Part shown: positions 1 to 6,250 of the stretch, piece after piece
Layout of the letters: the number at the start of each line of letters is the position of its first letter
Numbering within the stretch: the first letter of the stretch is position 1
Source: JBMNNU01 sp050942695
GTDB lineage: Bacteria > Chloroflexota > UBA6077
DNA length: 7,250 nucleotides
Assembly: GCA_050942695.1 (NCBI GenBank)
Contig: JBMNNU010000160.1
Coordinates: 1-7,250, forward strand
Direction of reading: 5' to 3'
Program-made: the position numbers and the translations under genes
The notes under the pieces: generated by a model
The model's database searches: none
Seen by the model: only the letters and a program-made list of their open reading frames with translations
Told to the model about the DNA's origin: nothing

Positions 1-681
<681 letters not shown>

Positions 682-690
682 GCAACAATT

Positions 691-788
691 CTCCCTCGCC
701 CACCACAGTGGGAGAGGCGTGACGCTGCACTCGCTCGCGTCACGGGGTGAGGGACCTCGTCCTAACCCATCTCCCTGAGGGCGAGGGG
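691..788. repeat. Palindromic REP-like element between atpA and atpG
   Basis: This non-coding spacer is dominated by inverted repeats. An outer 9-bp pair, CCCTCGCCC at 693-701 and GGGCGAGGG at 779-787, encloses an 8-bp perfect pair, CGTGACGC at 718-725 and GCGTCACG at 737-744, with an 11-nt loop. A further stem, CCCAC at 699-703 with GTGGG at 708-712, competes with the outer pair. A small GGAC/GTCC stem lies at 752-762. Alternating CCCTC.CCC and GGGGTGAGGG blocks resemble interspersed extragenic palindromes seen in many GC-rich genomes. There is no T-tract, so it is not a standard intrinsic terminator. It ends about 10 bp before the atpG ribosome site. The inverted repeats are seen directly; membership of a multicopy family is inference. 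Confidence 0.6.
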
Positions 789-797
789 ATGACTTTT

Positions 798-801
798 GAG
801 G
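798..801 (+). promoter_or_regulatory. Ribosome binding site for atpG (GTG start)
   Basis: GAGG lies 8 nt before the GTG at 810. It supports a GTG start whose protein begins PSLRTIKRR, the usual start of gamma subunits. No ATG nearby would give that N-terminus. Confidence 0.7.
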
Positions 802-809
802 ACTGAAGA

Positions 810-1676
810 GTGCCAAGTCTACGCACGATAAAACGGCGGACACGTAGCGTACGAAACATCGCTCAGATAACCAAAGCGATGGAGATGATCGCCGCAACTA
901 GGATGAGGCGTGCCCAACAGAGGGTGCTAGCCTCACGCCCCTACGCCGACCGGCTCCAGCAACTGATCGCAGATCTCGCCTCGCGGCCGAACCCCGAAGG
1001 GGAGACCCAGCCGCTGCTGCTTCAGAGGGAGACTCGCGACCGAGTAGCGTTAATCGTCATGACATCTGATAGAGGGCTTTGTGGCGGGCTGAACGCCAAC
1101 GTCCTGCGCCAAGCTACGCAGCAGTTGCTTGATTGCGGCGGACCGCAGGCTGCGGATGTGATAACAGTTGGGCGCAAGGGGCAGGATTTCATGGCCCGAA
1201 GGGGTGTTCAACTACGGGCTACCTTTACCCAATTGGGCGACCAGCCGGGCATTCTGGAGATCCAGCCGATCGCCAAAATTATCATAGACGACTTCATTGC
1301 CGACCGGGTCGACGCCGCATACGTGGTATTCCCCAAGTTCGTTAGCACCCTGGTTCAGCGGGTGAACGTTTGCCAGATCCTCCCGGTGGTGCCGAGCGAG
1401 ATGGAGGGGCCGCAGTTGGAGTACATTTTCGAGCCCAGCGCCCCCGCAATCCTTTCGGAACTGCTACCACGTTATGTCGAGATACAGGTATATCAGTCGC
1501 TGCTGGAGACTATCGCCAGCGAGCACAGTGCTCGGATGGTGGCAATGCGGAACGCTACCGACAACGCCAAAGAGTTGATCGAGAACCTTACTCTGGTCTA
1601 CAACAAAGCCCGCCAGGCGGCAATTACAAAGGAGATCACCGAGATCGCCGTCGGCGCCGATGCGCTATCAGGATAG
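810..1676 (+). CDS. atpG: ATP synthase F1 subunit gamma
   Basis: The 288-residue product has the normal length for gamma, the central rotor shaft that turns inside alpha3beta3 and links it to epsilon and the c-ring. The N-terminal helix (residues about 2-35; SLRTIKRRTRSVRNIAQIT, then KAMEMIAATRMRRAQ) and the C-terminal helix (about 239-288; HSARMVAMRNATDNA, then NKARQAAITKEITEI) are the two conserved ends that form the coiled-coil axle. Between them is the globular Rossmann-like domain with the conserved SDRGLCGGLN at 86-95. The start is GTG, chosen because the conserved gamma N-terminus begins at residue 2 and GAGG sits 8 nt upstream. It lies between atpA and atpD as expected. The flanking spacers (128 and 100 bp) are unusually long and each carries a palindromic element. 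Identification is secure. Confidence 0.97.
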   Translation: MPSLRTIKRRTRSVRNIAQITKAMEMIAATRMRRAQQRVLASRPYADRLQQLIADLASRPNPEGETQPLLLQRETRDRVALIVMTSDRGLCGGLNANVLRQATQQLLDCGGPQAADVITVGRKGQDFMARRGVQLRATFTQLGDQPGILEIQPIAKIIIDDFIADRVDAAYVVFPKFVSTLVQRVNVCQILPVVPSEMEGPQLEYIFEPSAPAILSELLPRYVEIQVYQSLLETIASEHSARMVAMRNATDNAKELIENLTLVYNKARQAAITKEITEIAVGADALSG

Positions 1677-1691
1677 CAATATAAAGATAAC

Positions 1692-1758
1692 GTAGGGAAG
1701 GGGCTTGCCCCCTTCCGCCGTGGACGTTGAGGCGGCAGGGGATAAACCCCTGCCCTAC
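1692..1758. repeat. Three-stem palindromic element between atpG and atpD
   Basis: This compact 67-bp structure has nested inverted repeats. The ends are GTAGGG (1692-1697) and CCCTAC (1753-1758). Inside lie three stems: GGAAGGGG (1696-1703) with CCCCTTCC (1709-1716); CCGCC (1715-1719) with GGCGG (1731-1735); and GCAGGGG (1735-1741) with CCCCTGC (1747-1753) around an ATAAA loop. The arms share a few bases, so not all stems can form in full at once. The complementary ends and cloverleaf-like design resemble small non-autonomous palindromic repeats found between genes in GC-rich bacteria. It ends 8 bp before the atpD ribosome site, so it would sit in the atpD leader of the operon mRNA. The arms are read from the sequence; the mobile or multicopy nature is inference. 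Confidence 0.7.
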
Positions 1759-1766
1759 CCAATACC

Positions 1767-1771
1767 GGAGG
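1767..1771 (+). promoter_or_regulatory. Ribosome binding site that fixes the TTG start of atpD
   Basis: A perfect GGAGG lies 5 nt before TTG at 1777. It decides between this start and an in-frame TTG at 1705. The upstream TTG falls inside the palindromic element, has no such site, and would add 24 residues with no counterpart in beta subunits. Confidence 0.85.
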
Positions 1772-1776
1772 AAAAG

Positions 1777-3171
1777 TTGGCAACAGGAAAAGTTGTTCAG
1801 GTATTAGGCGCGGTTGTGGATGTGGAGTTCCCTCCCGATCAACTACCGGAAATCTACAACGCGCTTGAGACAGATATAAACGGCAAGAAGCTCGTGTTGG
1901 AGACGCAGCAGCACCTGGGCAACAACTGGGTTCGCGCTGTCGCGATGTCCAGCACCGATGGGCTCAAGCGTGACTCCGAGGTGATCGACACCGGCGGACC
2001 GATCGCCGTGCCGGTAGGCCGTGAGACCCTGGGGCGCATCTTCAACGTCCTGGGAGAGCCGATCGACGAATTGGGCGAAGTAGACGCAAAGAAACGATAC
2101 CCCATCCACCGACCTGCTCCCTCCTTCGACGAGATGCAGACCACCCCGCAGCTTTTCGAGACCGGTTTGAAGGTTATCGACCTGATCGCGCCATTCATGA
2201 AGGGCGGGAAGGTAGGCGTATTTGGGGGCGCCGGGGTAGGCAAAACGGTCATCATCCAGGAACTGATCCGCAACATCGCCACGGAGCACAGCGGCTTCTC
2301 CGTTTTTGCTGGTGTGGGCGAGCGGACCAGGGAAGGCAACGACCTCTGGCTGGAGATGAAGCACTCGGGGGTGATCTCCCAGACTGCCCTGGTTTTCGGC
2401 CAGATGAACGAGCCGCCCGGAGCCAGGCTGCGCGTCGGCCTTACCGGGCTGACCCTGGCGGAGTACTTCCGGGATGAGGAGGGGCAGGATGTGCTTCTCT
2501 TTATCGACAACATCTTCCGCTTCACCCAGGCAGGCTCAGAGGTATCGGCGCTGTTAGGCCGCATGCCCTCGGCTGTAGGTTACCAGCCGACTTTGGCTAC
2601 AGAGATGGGAAACCTCCAGGAGCGGATCACCTCTACCAAAAAGGGCTCCATCACCTCGGTGCAGGCGATCTACGTGCCGGCCGACGACTACACCGACCCT
2701 GCGCCGGCGACGACCTTCGCCCACCTCGACTCCACGATCTCTCTCGAACGGTCGATATCCGACCAGGGGCTGTATCCCGCCGTGGATCCGCTGGCCTCGA
2801 CCTCCCGCATCCTGGACCCGAGGGTCGTCGGGCAGGAGCATTACGAAGTGGCACGTGAAGTGCAAAGGGTCCTCCAGCGTTACAAAGATTTGCAGGATAT
2901 CATAGCGATCCTCGGGATCGACGAGCTGAGCGAGGACGACAAGCTTACGGTAGCGCGAGCGCGGAAGATCCAAAGGTTCCTCTCCCAGCCCATGTTCGTT
3001 GCCGAAGCCTTCACCGGCAGAGAGGGCAAATATGTACCGATTGGTGAGACGGTCCGAGGATTCAAAGAAATCCTGGAGGGCAAGCACGACAGTTTGCCAG
3101 AGCAGGCTTTCTACATGGTTGGAGCGATAGAAGAGGCCGTAGAAGCGGCCGAGCGGCTCGCCACGAGCTAG
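1777..3171 (+). CDS. atpD: ATP synthase F1 subunit beta (catalytic)
   Basis: The 464-residue product carries the catalytic nucleotide sites of F1. Starting at TTG 1777, it begins MATGKVVQVLGAVVDVEF, the standard beta N-terminal barrel. The Walker A P-loop GGAGVGKT is at residues 150-157. GERTREGNDL contains the catalytic glutamate E182. Walker B LLFIDNIFR has the Mg-coordinating D244. The catch loop and adenine-binding segments (GRMPSAVGYQPTLATEMG; later YVPADDYTDPAPATTFAHLD) are intact. The lever segment reads DELSEDD (382-388), a conservative variant of the DELSEED loop that contacts gamma. All catalytic residues I can place are present, so the enzyme looks functional. The TTG start may moderate translation, although the strong ribosome site works against that. 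atpC follows after 11 bp. Identification is certain. Confidence 0.99.
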   Translation: MATGKVVQVLGAVVDVEFPPDQLPEIYNALETDINGKKLVLETQQHLGNNWVRAVAMSSTDGLKRDSEVIDTGGPIAVPVGRETLGRIFNVLGEPIDELGEVDAKKRYPIHRPAPSFDEMQTTPQLFETGLKVIDLIAPFMKGGKVGVFGGAGVGKTVIIQELIRNIATEHSGFSVFAGVGERTREGNDLWLEMKHSGVISQTALVFGQMNEPPGARLRVGLTGLTLAEYFRDEEGQDVLLFIDNIFRFTQAGSEVSALLGRMPSAVGYQPTLATEMGNLQERITSTKKGSITSVQAIYVPADDYTDPAPATTFAHLDSTISLERSISDQGLYPAVDPLASTSRILDPRVVGQEHYEVAREVQRVLQRYKDLQDIIAILGIDELSEDDKLTVARARKIQRFLSQPMFVAEAFTGREGKYVPIGETVRGFKEILEGKHDSLPEQAFYMVGAIEEAVEAAERLATS

Positions 3172-3182
3172 GGGCTGGACTT

Positions 3183-3611
3183 ATGCCGAAGCTAAACGTT
3201 GAAGTAGTAAGCGCCGAGCGGGTGGTGTTCACCGGCGAGGCCGATATGGTAGTTGCCCCGGGATCTATGGGTGTTATCGGCATCCTGCCGAAGCACGCTC
3301 CGCTGCTCACATCCCTCAACCCAGGTATCGTGAGGATCCGCCGTGAAGAGGGTGAAGAGATCATGGCGGTGAGCGGCGGTTTTCTCCAGGTTAATAACGA
3401 TAGGGTGCAGATCCTGACCGATGCGGCGGAGCGAGCGGAGGAGATAGACGAAACTCGCGCCGAGGCCGCTAGGCAACGCGCTCAACAAATCCTGGCGGAG
3501 AACCCAAAAGGGCGTAACGCCGAGGTCGAAGAAGCGGAAATAGCTTTGCGGAAGTCGCTGGCCCGGCTCAAGGTGGCCAATCTACGGAGGAGACGAGGAC
3601 AGCGACAATGA
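3183..3611 (+). CDS. atpC: ATP synthase F1 subunit epsilon
   Basis: The 142-residue product has the normal length for epsilon, which sits on the foot of gamma and regulates ATP hydrolysis. Residues about 1-83 form the N-terminal beta-sandwich, with LNVEVVSAERVVFTGEADMV, GVIGILPKHAPLLTSL and VSGGFLQVNNDRVQIL. The C-terminal helical hairpin (about 84-140) is charged and alanine-rich. It contains IDETRA at 88-93, matching the I/L-D-x-x-R-A ATP-binding motif described for bacterial epsilon, followed by R97 and R99. That pattern is compatible with an ATP-responsive inhibitory domain, which is inference. The ATG lies 11 bp after atpD with only a weak upstream purine stretch (AGGGG at 3170-3174), so coupling to atpD translation is plausible. 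Its TGA stop overlaps the murA ATG in ATGA. Confidence 0.96.
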   Translation: MPKLNVEVVSAERVVFTGEADMVVAPGSMGVIGILPKHAPLLTSLNPGIVRIRREEGEEIMAVSGGFLQVNNDRVQILTDAAERAEEIDETRAEAARQRAQQILAENPKGRNAEVEEAEIALRKSLARLKVANLRRRRGQRQ

Positions 3612-4930
3612 CCCTAACCGGCCAGCCCCTGGATGGTCTGGTCAGTGGGCAGCAGGGCAGTGCTGGAAAAGGCGAGCGATTCACCATCGACGGCGGCCTA
3701 CCATTGAGCGGGGCAGTGCAGGTAGATGGAGCCAAGAATGCGGCTCTTCCGATCATGGCAGCTTGTCTGCTCACCCCTGAGCCTTGCACCATCCACAACA
3801 TCCCTAATATTGAAGATATCCGATCGATGGCCCAGCTTCTGGAGTCGATCGGCGCTAAGGTTGCCATTCACAACGACAGGTCTATCACCATTACGGCATC
3901 GGAAATCACCAATTGTGCTCCACCCGCAGCCCTCATGCAGCGCATGAGGGCTTCTTTTCTAACGGTGGGGCCGCTACTTGCCCGAGCCGGCCAAGCCACC
4001 GCCCCCCATCCCGGCGGCTGCGCAATCGGGGTGAGGCCTGTTAACGTCGATATTCGAGGCTTCCTGGCCATGGGCGCCAGGATTTTGCAAAGTAACGGAG
4101 TTTACGCAGCAACTGCGGAAAACGGGTTGAGGGGTGCCAGCATCTACCTTGACTACCCCAGCCACACTGGCACTGAAAACCTGTTGATGGCCGCAGTGCT
4201 GGCTAAGGGGAAGACGATCATCAAGCATGCTTCCGTGGAGCCGGAGGTGGTGGACCTGGCCAACTTCCTGGTGGCGATGGGCGCCAAGATCGACGGTATC
4301 GGTAGCACCAGGTTGGAAATTGAAGGGGTACAGCAACTCCACGGCTGCGAATACTCGATAATTCCGGATAGACTGATCGCAGGAACCTACGCCATCGCAG
4401 CCGCGATCACTCAGGGCGACGTCCGAATCGAGCAGATAGTGCCCGAGCATCTGGACCCGGTAACCTATAAGCTGATGGAGACCGGGGTGCTCATAGAAGA
4501 AGGTGAAGACTGGTTGAGAATTGTTGGACGTAGGCCCCTCAACGCTGTAGAGGTGCAGGCCATTCACTACCCCGGCTTCCCCACCGACCTCCAGGCTGCA
4601 TTTACAACTCTCCTTACACAGGCCGTCGGCACCAGCATTATCCACGAGAGAGTGTTCGAAAACCGGCTGCTATACGTTTCGGAGTTGGAGAAGCTTGGAG
4701 CCGATATCAAAGTGGTAAACGGCCAAACAGCTCACGTGGTCGGCCCGGTCCACCTTACAGGGACGAAGGTGAAGGCACTCGACATCCGATCTGGAGCTGC
4801 AATGATCCTGGCGGCGTTAGCTGCCGAGGGGACTACCGAAGTGGAGGACGTTCGCCACGTGAACCGTGGCTACGCCGACATCGTGGGGGACCTACTCCGG
4901 CTGGGAGCCTCTATCCGAAGAGAAGAATAG
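3608..4930 (+). CDS. murA: UDP-N-acetylglucosamine 1-carboxyvinyltransferase (MurA)
   Basis: This cytoplasmic enzyme transfers enolpyruvate from PEP to UDP-GlcNAc, the first committed step of peptidoglycan synthesis and the target of fosfomycin. The product has 440 residues. Key sites are present: K43-N44 in GAKNAALP (E. coli K22-N23), R114 in MRAS (E. coli R91), the PEP-loop cysteine C138 in PGGCAIGVRP (E. coli C115, the residue fosfomycin alkylates) and R143 (E. coli R120). PGFPTD with its general-base aspartate and the C-terminal DIRSGAAMILA and RGYADIVGDLLRLGA segments are also intact. Cysteine rather than aspartate predicts fosfomycin sensitivity at target level. The first 22 or so residues precede the conserved ERFTIDGG start and look unstructured; no other ATG, GTG or TTG occurs in frame before the conserved region. 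The ATG overlaps the atpC stop, so murA belongs to the atp transcript. GAGG at 3595-3598 is the likely ribosome site. Confidence 0.97.
   Translation: MTLTGQPLDGLVSGQQGSAGKGERFTIDGGLPLSGAVQVDGAKNAALPIMAACLLTPEPCTIHNIPNIEDIRSMAQLLESIGAKVAIHNDRSITITASEITNCAPPAALMQRMRASFLTVGPLLARAGQATAPHPGGCAIGVRPVNVDIRGFLAMGARILQSNGVYAATAENGLRGASIYLDYPSHTGTENLLMAAVLAKGKTIIKHASVEPEVVDLANFLVAMGAKIDGIGSTRLEIEGVQQLHGCEYSIIPDRLIAGTYAIAAAITQGDVRIEQIVPEHLDPVTYKLMETGVLIEEGEDWLRIVGRRPLNAVEVQAIHYPGFPTDLQAAFTTLLTQAVGTSIIHERVFENRLLYVSELEKLGADIKVVNGQTAHVVGPVHLTGTKVKALDIRSGAAMILAALAAEGTTEVEDVRHVNRGYADIVGDLLRLGASIRREE
3928..3960 (+). other. Perfect 11-bp hairpin with T-rich tail inside murA
   Basis: AGCCCTCATGC (3928-3938) pairs perfectly with GCATGAGGGCT (3942-3952) around a 3-nt AGC loop. 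TCTTTTCT (3953-3960) follows directly. The shape is that of an intrinsic terminator, yet it lies in the coding region over residues about 107-118, including conserved MRAS. The inverted repeat is read directly. A role in attenuating murA within the atp operon is inference, and the T-tract is interrupted by C. Confidence 0.5.
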
Positions 4931-4934
4931 ATCC

Positions 4935-4978
4935 TGGAGTGGGGGGGGGGGGGGGGGCCGCCCCCCCCCCCCACTCCA
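4935..4978. repeat. Long G-run/C-run palindrome after murA
   Basis: TGGAGT (4935-4940) and ACTCCA (4973-4978) are perfect inverted repeats enclosing 17 G (4941-4957), then CCG, then 12 C (4961-4972). The transcript could fold into an 18-bp stem that is nearly all G-C. It begins 5 bp after the murA stop. There is no following T-tract, so it is not a canonical terminator, but it could stall polymerase or cap the 3' end of the atp-murA mRNA. The run lengths are prone to replication slippage and sequencing or assembly error, so the exact counts are unreliable. Confidence 0.6.
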
Positions 4979-5001
4979 TATACCCCGCTACATCAAACCT
5001 A

Positions 5002-5010
5002 TGCTATAAT
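5002..5010 (+). promoter_or_regulatory. Extended -10 promoter upstream of the mreB-like gene
   Basis: TGCTATAAT is a perfect extended -10 element (TGn plus consensus TATAAT at 5005-5010). At 16-18 bp spacing I find no good -35, which extended -10 promoters can do without. Transcription would begin near 5017 and give a leader of about 100 nt. The position, after the murA palindrome and before the mreB-like gene, fits a separate start for the cell-shape gene. Confidence 0.55.
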
Positions 5011-5119
5011 CCTTTACGGCAGCAATAACCTATTTATTTTTTAACACGCCGGTCTCGACCCCCTGTATTCAAACCACACGCGGCGCCAATTTCGTAGCCG
5101 CAAGCTCATCGGAGTAAGT
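5011..5119 (+). other. Leader region of the mreB-like gene
   Basis: This stretch contains an AT-rich block (TATTTATTTTTTAA, 5031-5044), then GC-rich sequence with a weak GCGGC/GCCGC inverted repeat (5080-5084 and 5097-5101). A GGAG ribosome site (5111-5114) stands 5 nt before the ATG at 5120. I see no riboswitch, small gene or further promoter. Confidence 0.5.
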
Positions 5120-6124
5120 ATGCTAGGTAAGCACATAGGCATAGACCTCGGCACCGCCAACGTTCTGGTGTACGTCAAAGGACGAGGTATCGTCCTGAAT
5201 GAGCCCTCCGTGGTGGCCTATTCGGCCAACGAGAACCGTGTAGTGGCGGTAGGGGAAGAGGCTCGGCAGATGCTCGGCCGGACGCCGGGCAGCATCATCG
5301 TCACCCGGCCAATGCGCGACGGCGTGATAGCCGATTATATGATCACCGAAGCAATGCTTCGCTACTTCATCACCAAGGTGTGCGGTAAGCTGAGGATATT
5401 CAAACCCGAGGTGATGGTGTGTATCCCTGCCGGGATTACCAACGTCGAGAGCCGTGCCGTCCAGGACGCCACGATCCAGGCTGGGGCCAAAACAGCCCAC
5501 CTGATAGCGGAGCCGCTGGCTGCCGCCATCGGAGCCGGCATACCGATCGGGGGGCCTAGCGGCAACATGGTCGTGGACCTGGGGGGTGGAACCTGCGAAG
5601 CGGCGGTGATCTCTTTGAACGATATCGTCGTCAGCAGCTCGGTCAGGGTAGCCGGCAACAAAATCGACGACATGATAACCAGTTACGTAAAAAAGCGGTA
5701 CAACCTTCTGATCGGCGAGCGGACCGCAGAAGAGGTTAAAATCCGCATCGGCAGCGCCCTCCCCCTGAAAGAGCCGCTGGAGATGGATGTCAGGGGGCGC
5801 GACCAGATCGCCGGGCTCCCCAAGACCATCACCCTGTCTTCAGACGAGGTAACGGATGCTATCCAGGATGCGCTCCAGGCCATCATCCTCAACGTCAAGA
5901 CAGTGTTGGAGCAGACCCCCCCGGAGTTGGCCTCAGACGTGATCGACAAAGGGATGGTGATGACGGGGGGCGGCGCCATGCTGCGCCACCTCGATAAGCT
6001 GCTGATGCGGGAAACGGGAGTTCCCGCCCACGTGGCCGACGACCCGATGTCCTGCGTGGCTATCGGGGCCGGCAAAGCCCTGGAGCACTACCACATCTTC
6101 AAACGGAGCCTCGCTGCCGTTTGA
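5120..6124 (+). CDS. mreB: Rod shape-determining actin-like protein, MreB/Mbl family
   Basis: The 334-residue product is a complete bacterial actin homologue. Such proteins form membrane-associated filaments that organise lateral wall synthesis with MreC, MreD, RodA and PBP2. The phosphate-1 motif IDLGTANVLVYVKG lies at residues 8-21, followed by GRGIVLNEPSVVA. E131 in AEPLAAAIGAG is the expected catalytic glutamate. The phosphate-2 motif is DLGGGTCEAAVIS at 153-165, with Cys159 where MreB usually has Thr. YNLLIGERTAEEVKIRIGSA and the adenosine motif TGGGAMLRHLDKLL at 282-295 are intact. It lacks a long amphipathic N-terminal extension. The start is supported by GGAG 5 nt upstream. No mreC or mreD follows; an intrinsic terminator does. 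DLGTANVL, PSGNMVVD and IVVSSS recall Mbl of Bacillus, and its place downstream of murA fits an mbl-type locus, so the paralogue name is uncertain. Confidence 0.93.
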   Translation: MLGKHIGIDLGTANVLVYVKGRGIVLNEPSVVAYSANENRVVAVGEEARQMLGRTPGSIIVTRPMRDGVIADYMITEAMLRYFITKVCGKLRIFKPEVMVCIPAGITNVESRAVQDATIQAGAKTAHLIAEPLAAAIGAGIPIGGPSGNMVVDLGGGTCEAAVISLNDIVVSSSVRVAGNKIDDMITSYVKKRYNLLIGERTAEEVKIRIGSALPLKEPLEMDVRGRDQIAGLPKTITLSSDEVTDAIQDALQAIILNVKTVLEQTPPELASDVIDKGMVMTGGGAMLRHLDKLLMRETGVPAHVADDPMSCVAIGAGKALEHYHIFKRSLAAV

Positions 6125-6182
6125 GGGCGATGAGCGCCAGGGCCAGCCAAACGCTGAGCGAGGAACGATGTACGACGTAATT

Positions 6183-6209
6183 GGGCGGGTCTGAACCCGC
6201 CCCTTTTTT
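6183..6209 (+). terminator. Rho-independent terminator after the mreB-like gene
   Basis: GGGCGGGT (6183-6190) pairs perfectly with ACCCGCCC (6195-6202) around a CTGA tetraloop. After one C comes a run of six T (6204-6209). It lies 58 nt past the mreB-like stop and 41 nt before tdh, so it separates the two units. The left flank has no A-run, so it should act only in the + direction. Confidence 0.93.
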
Positions 6210-6236
6210 ATAGTGTTAACTCTTTCTCTATCTGTG

Positions 6237-6243
6237 AAGGGAG
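6237..6243 (+). promoter_or_regulatory. Ribosome binding site for tdh
   Basis: AAGGGAG lies 7 nt before ATG at 6251. It is a good Shine-Dalgarno match and supports that start, which also gives the MKAL N-terminus typical of Tdh. No convincing promoter was found in the 41 bp after the terminator. Confidence 0.7.
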
Positions 6244-6250
6244 AGTACCA

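Noticed and set aside
1705..1776. Upstream in-frame TTG extending atpD by 24 residues
   Set aside because: It begins inside the palindromic element, lacks a good ribosome site and adds residues absent from beta subunits; the TTG at 1777 has GGAGG 5 nt upstream and yields the standard N-terminus.
1854..2564. Long open frame on the minus strand (236 codons) opposite atpD, with others at 1843-2364 and 2554-3087
   Set aside because: They lie wholly opposite a certain, highly conserved gene, show no recognisable domain and follow from GC-rich codon bias.
3974..4645. 223-codon open frame on the minus strand opposite murA
   Set aside because: It is antisense to conserved murA coding sequence, has low-complexity composition and no recognisable motif.
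6130..6180. Tiny 16-codon frame (ATG to TAA) between the mreB-like gene and its terminator
   Set aside because: The only purine stretch upstream leaves about 2 nt to the ATG, too short for a working ribosome site, and the peptide has no features; I treat it as 3' UTR.
6209..6214. TATAGT as a possible -10 for tdh
   Set aside because: It overlaps the terminator T-run and has no acceptable -35 or TG extension, so support is too weak.
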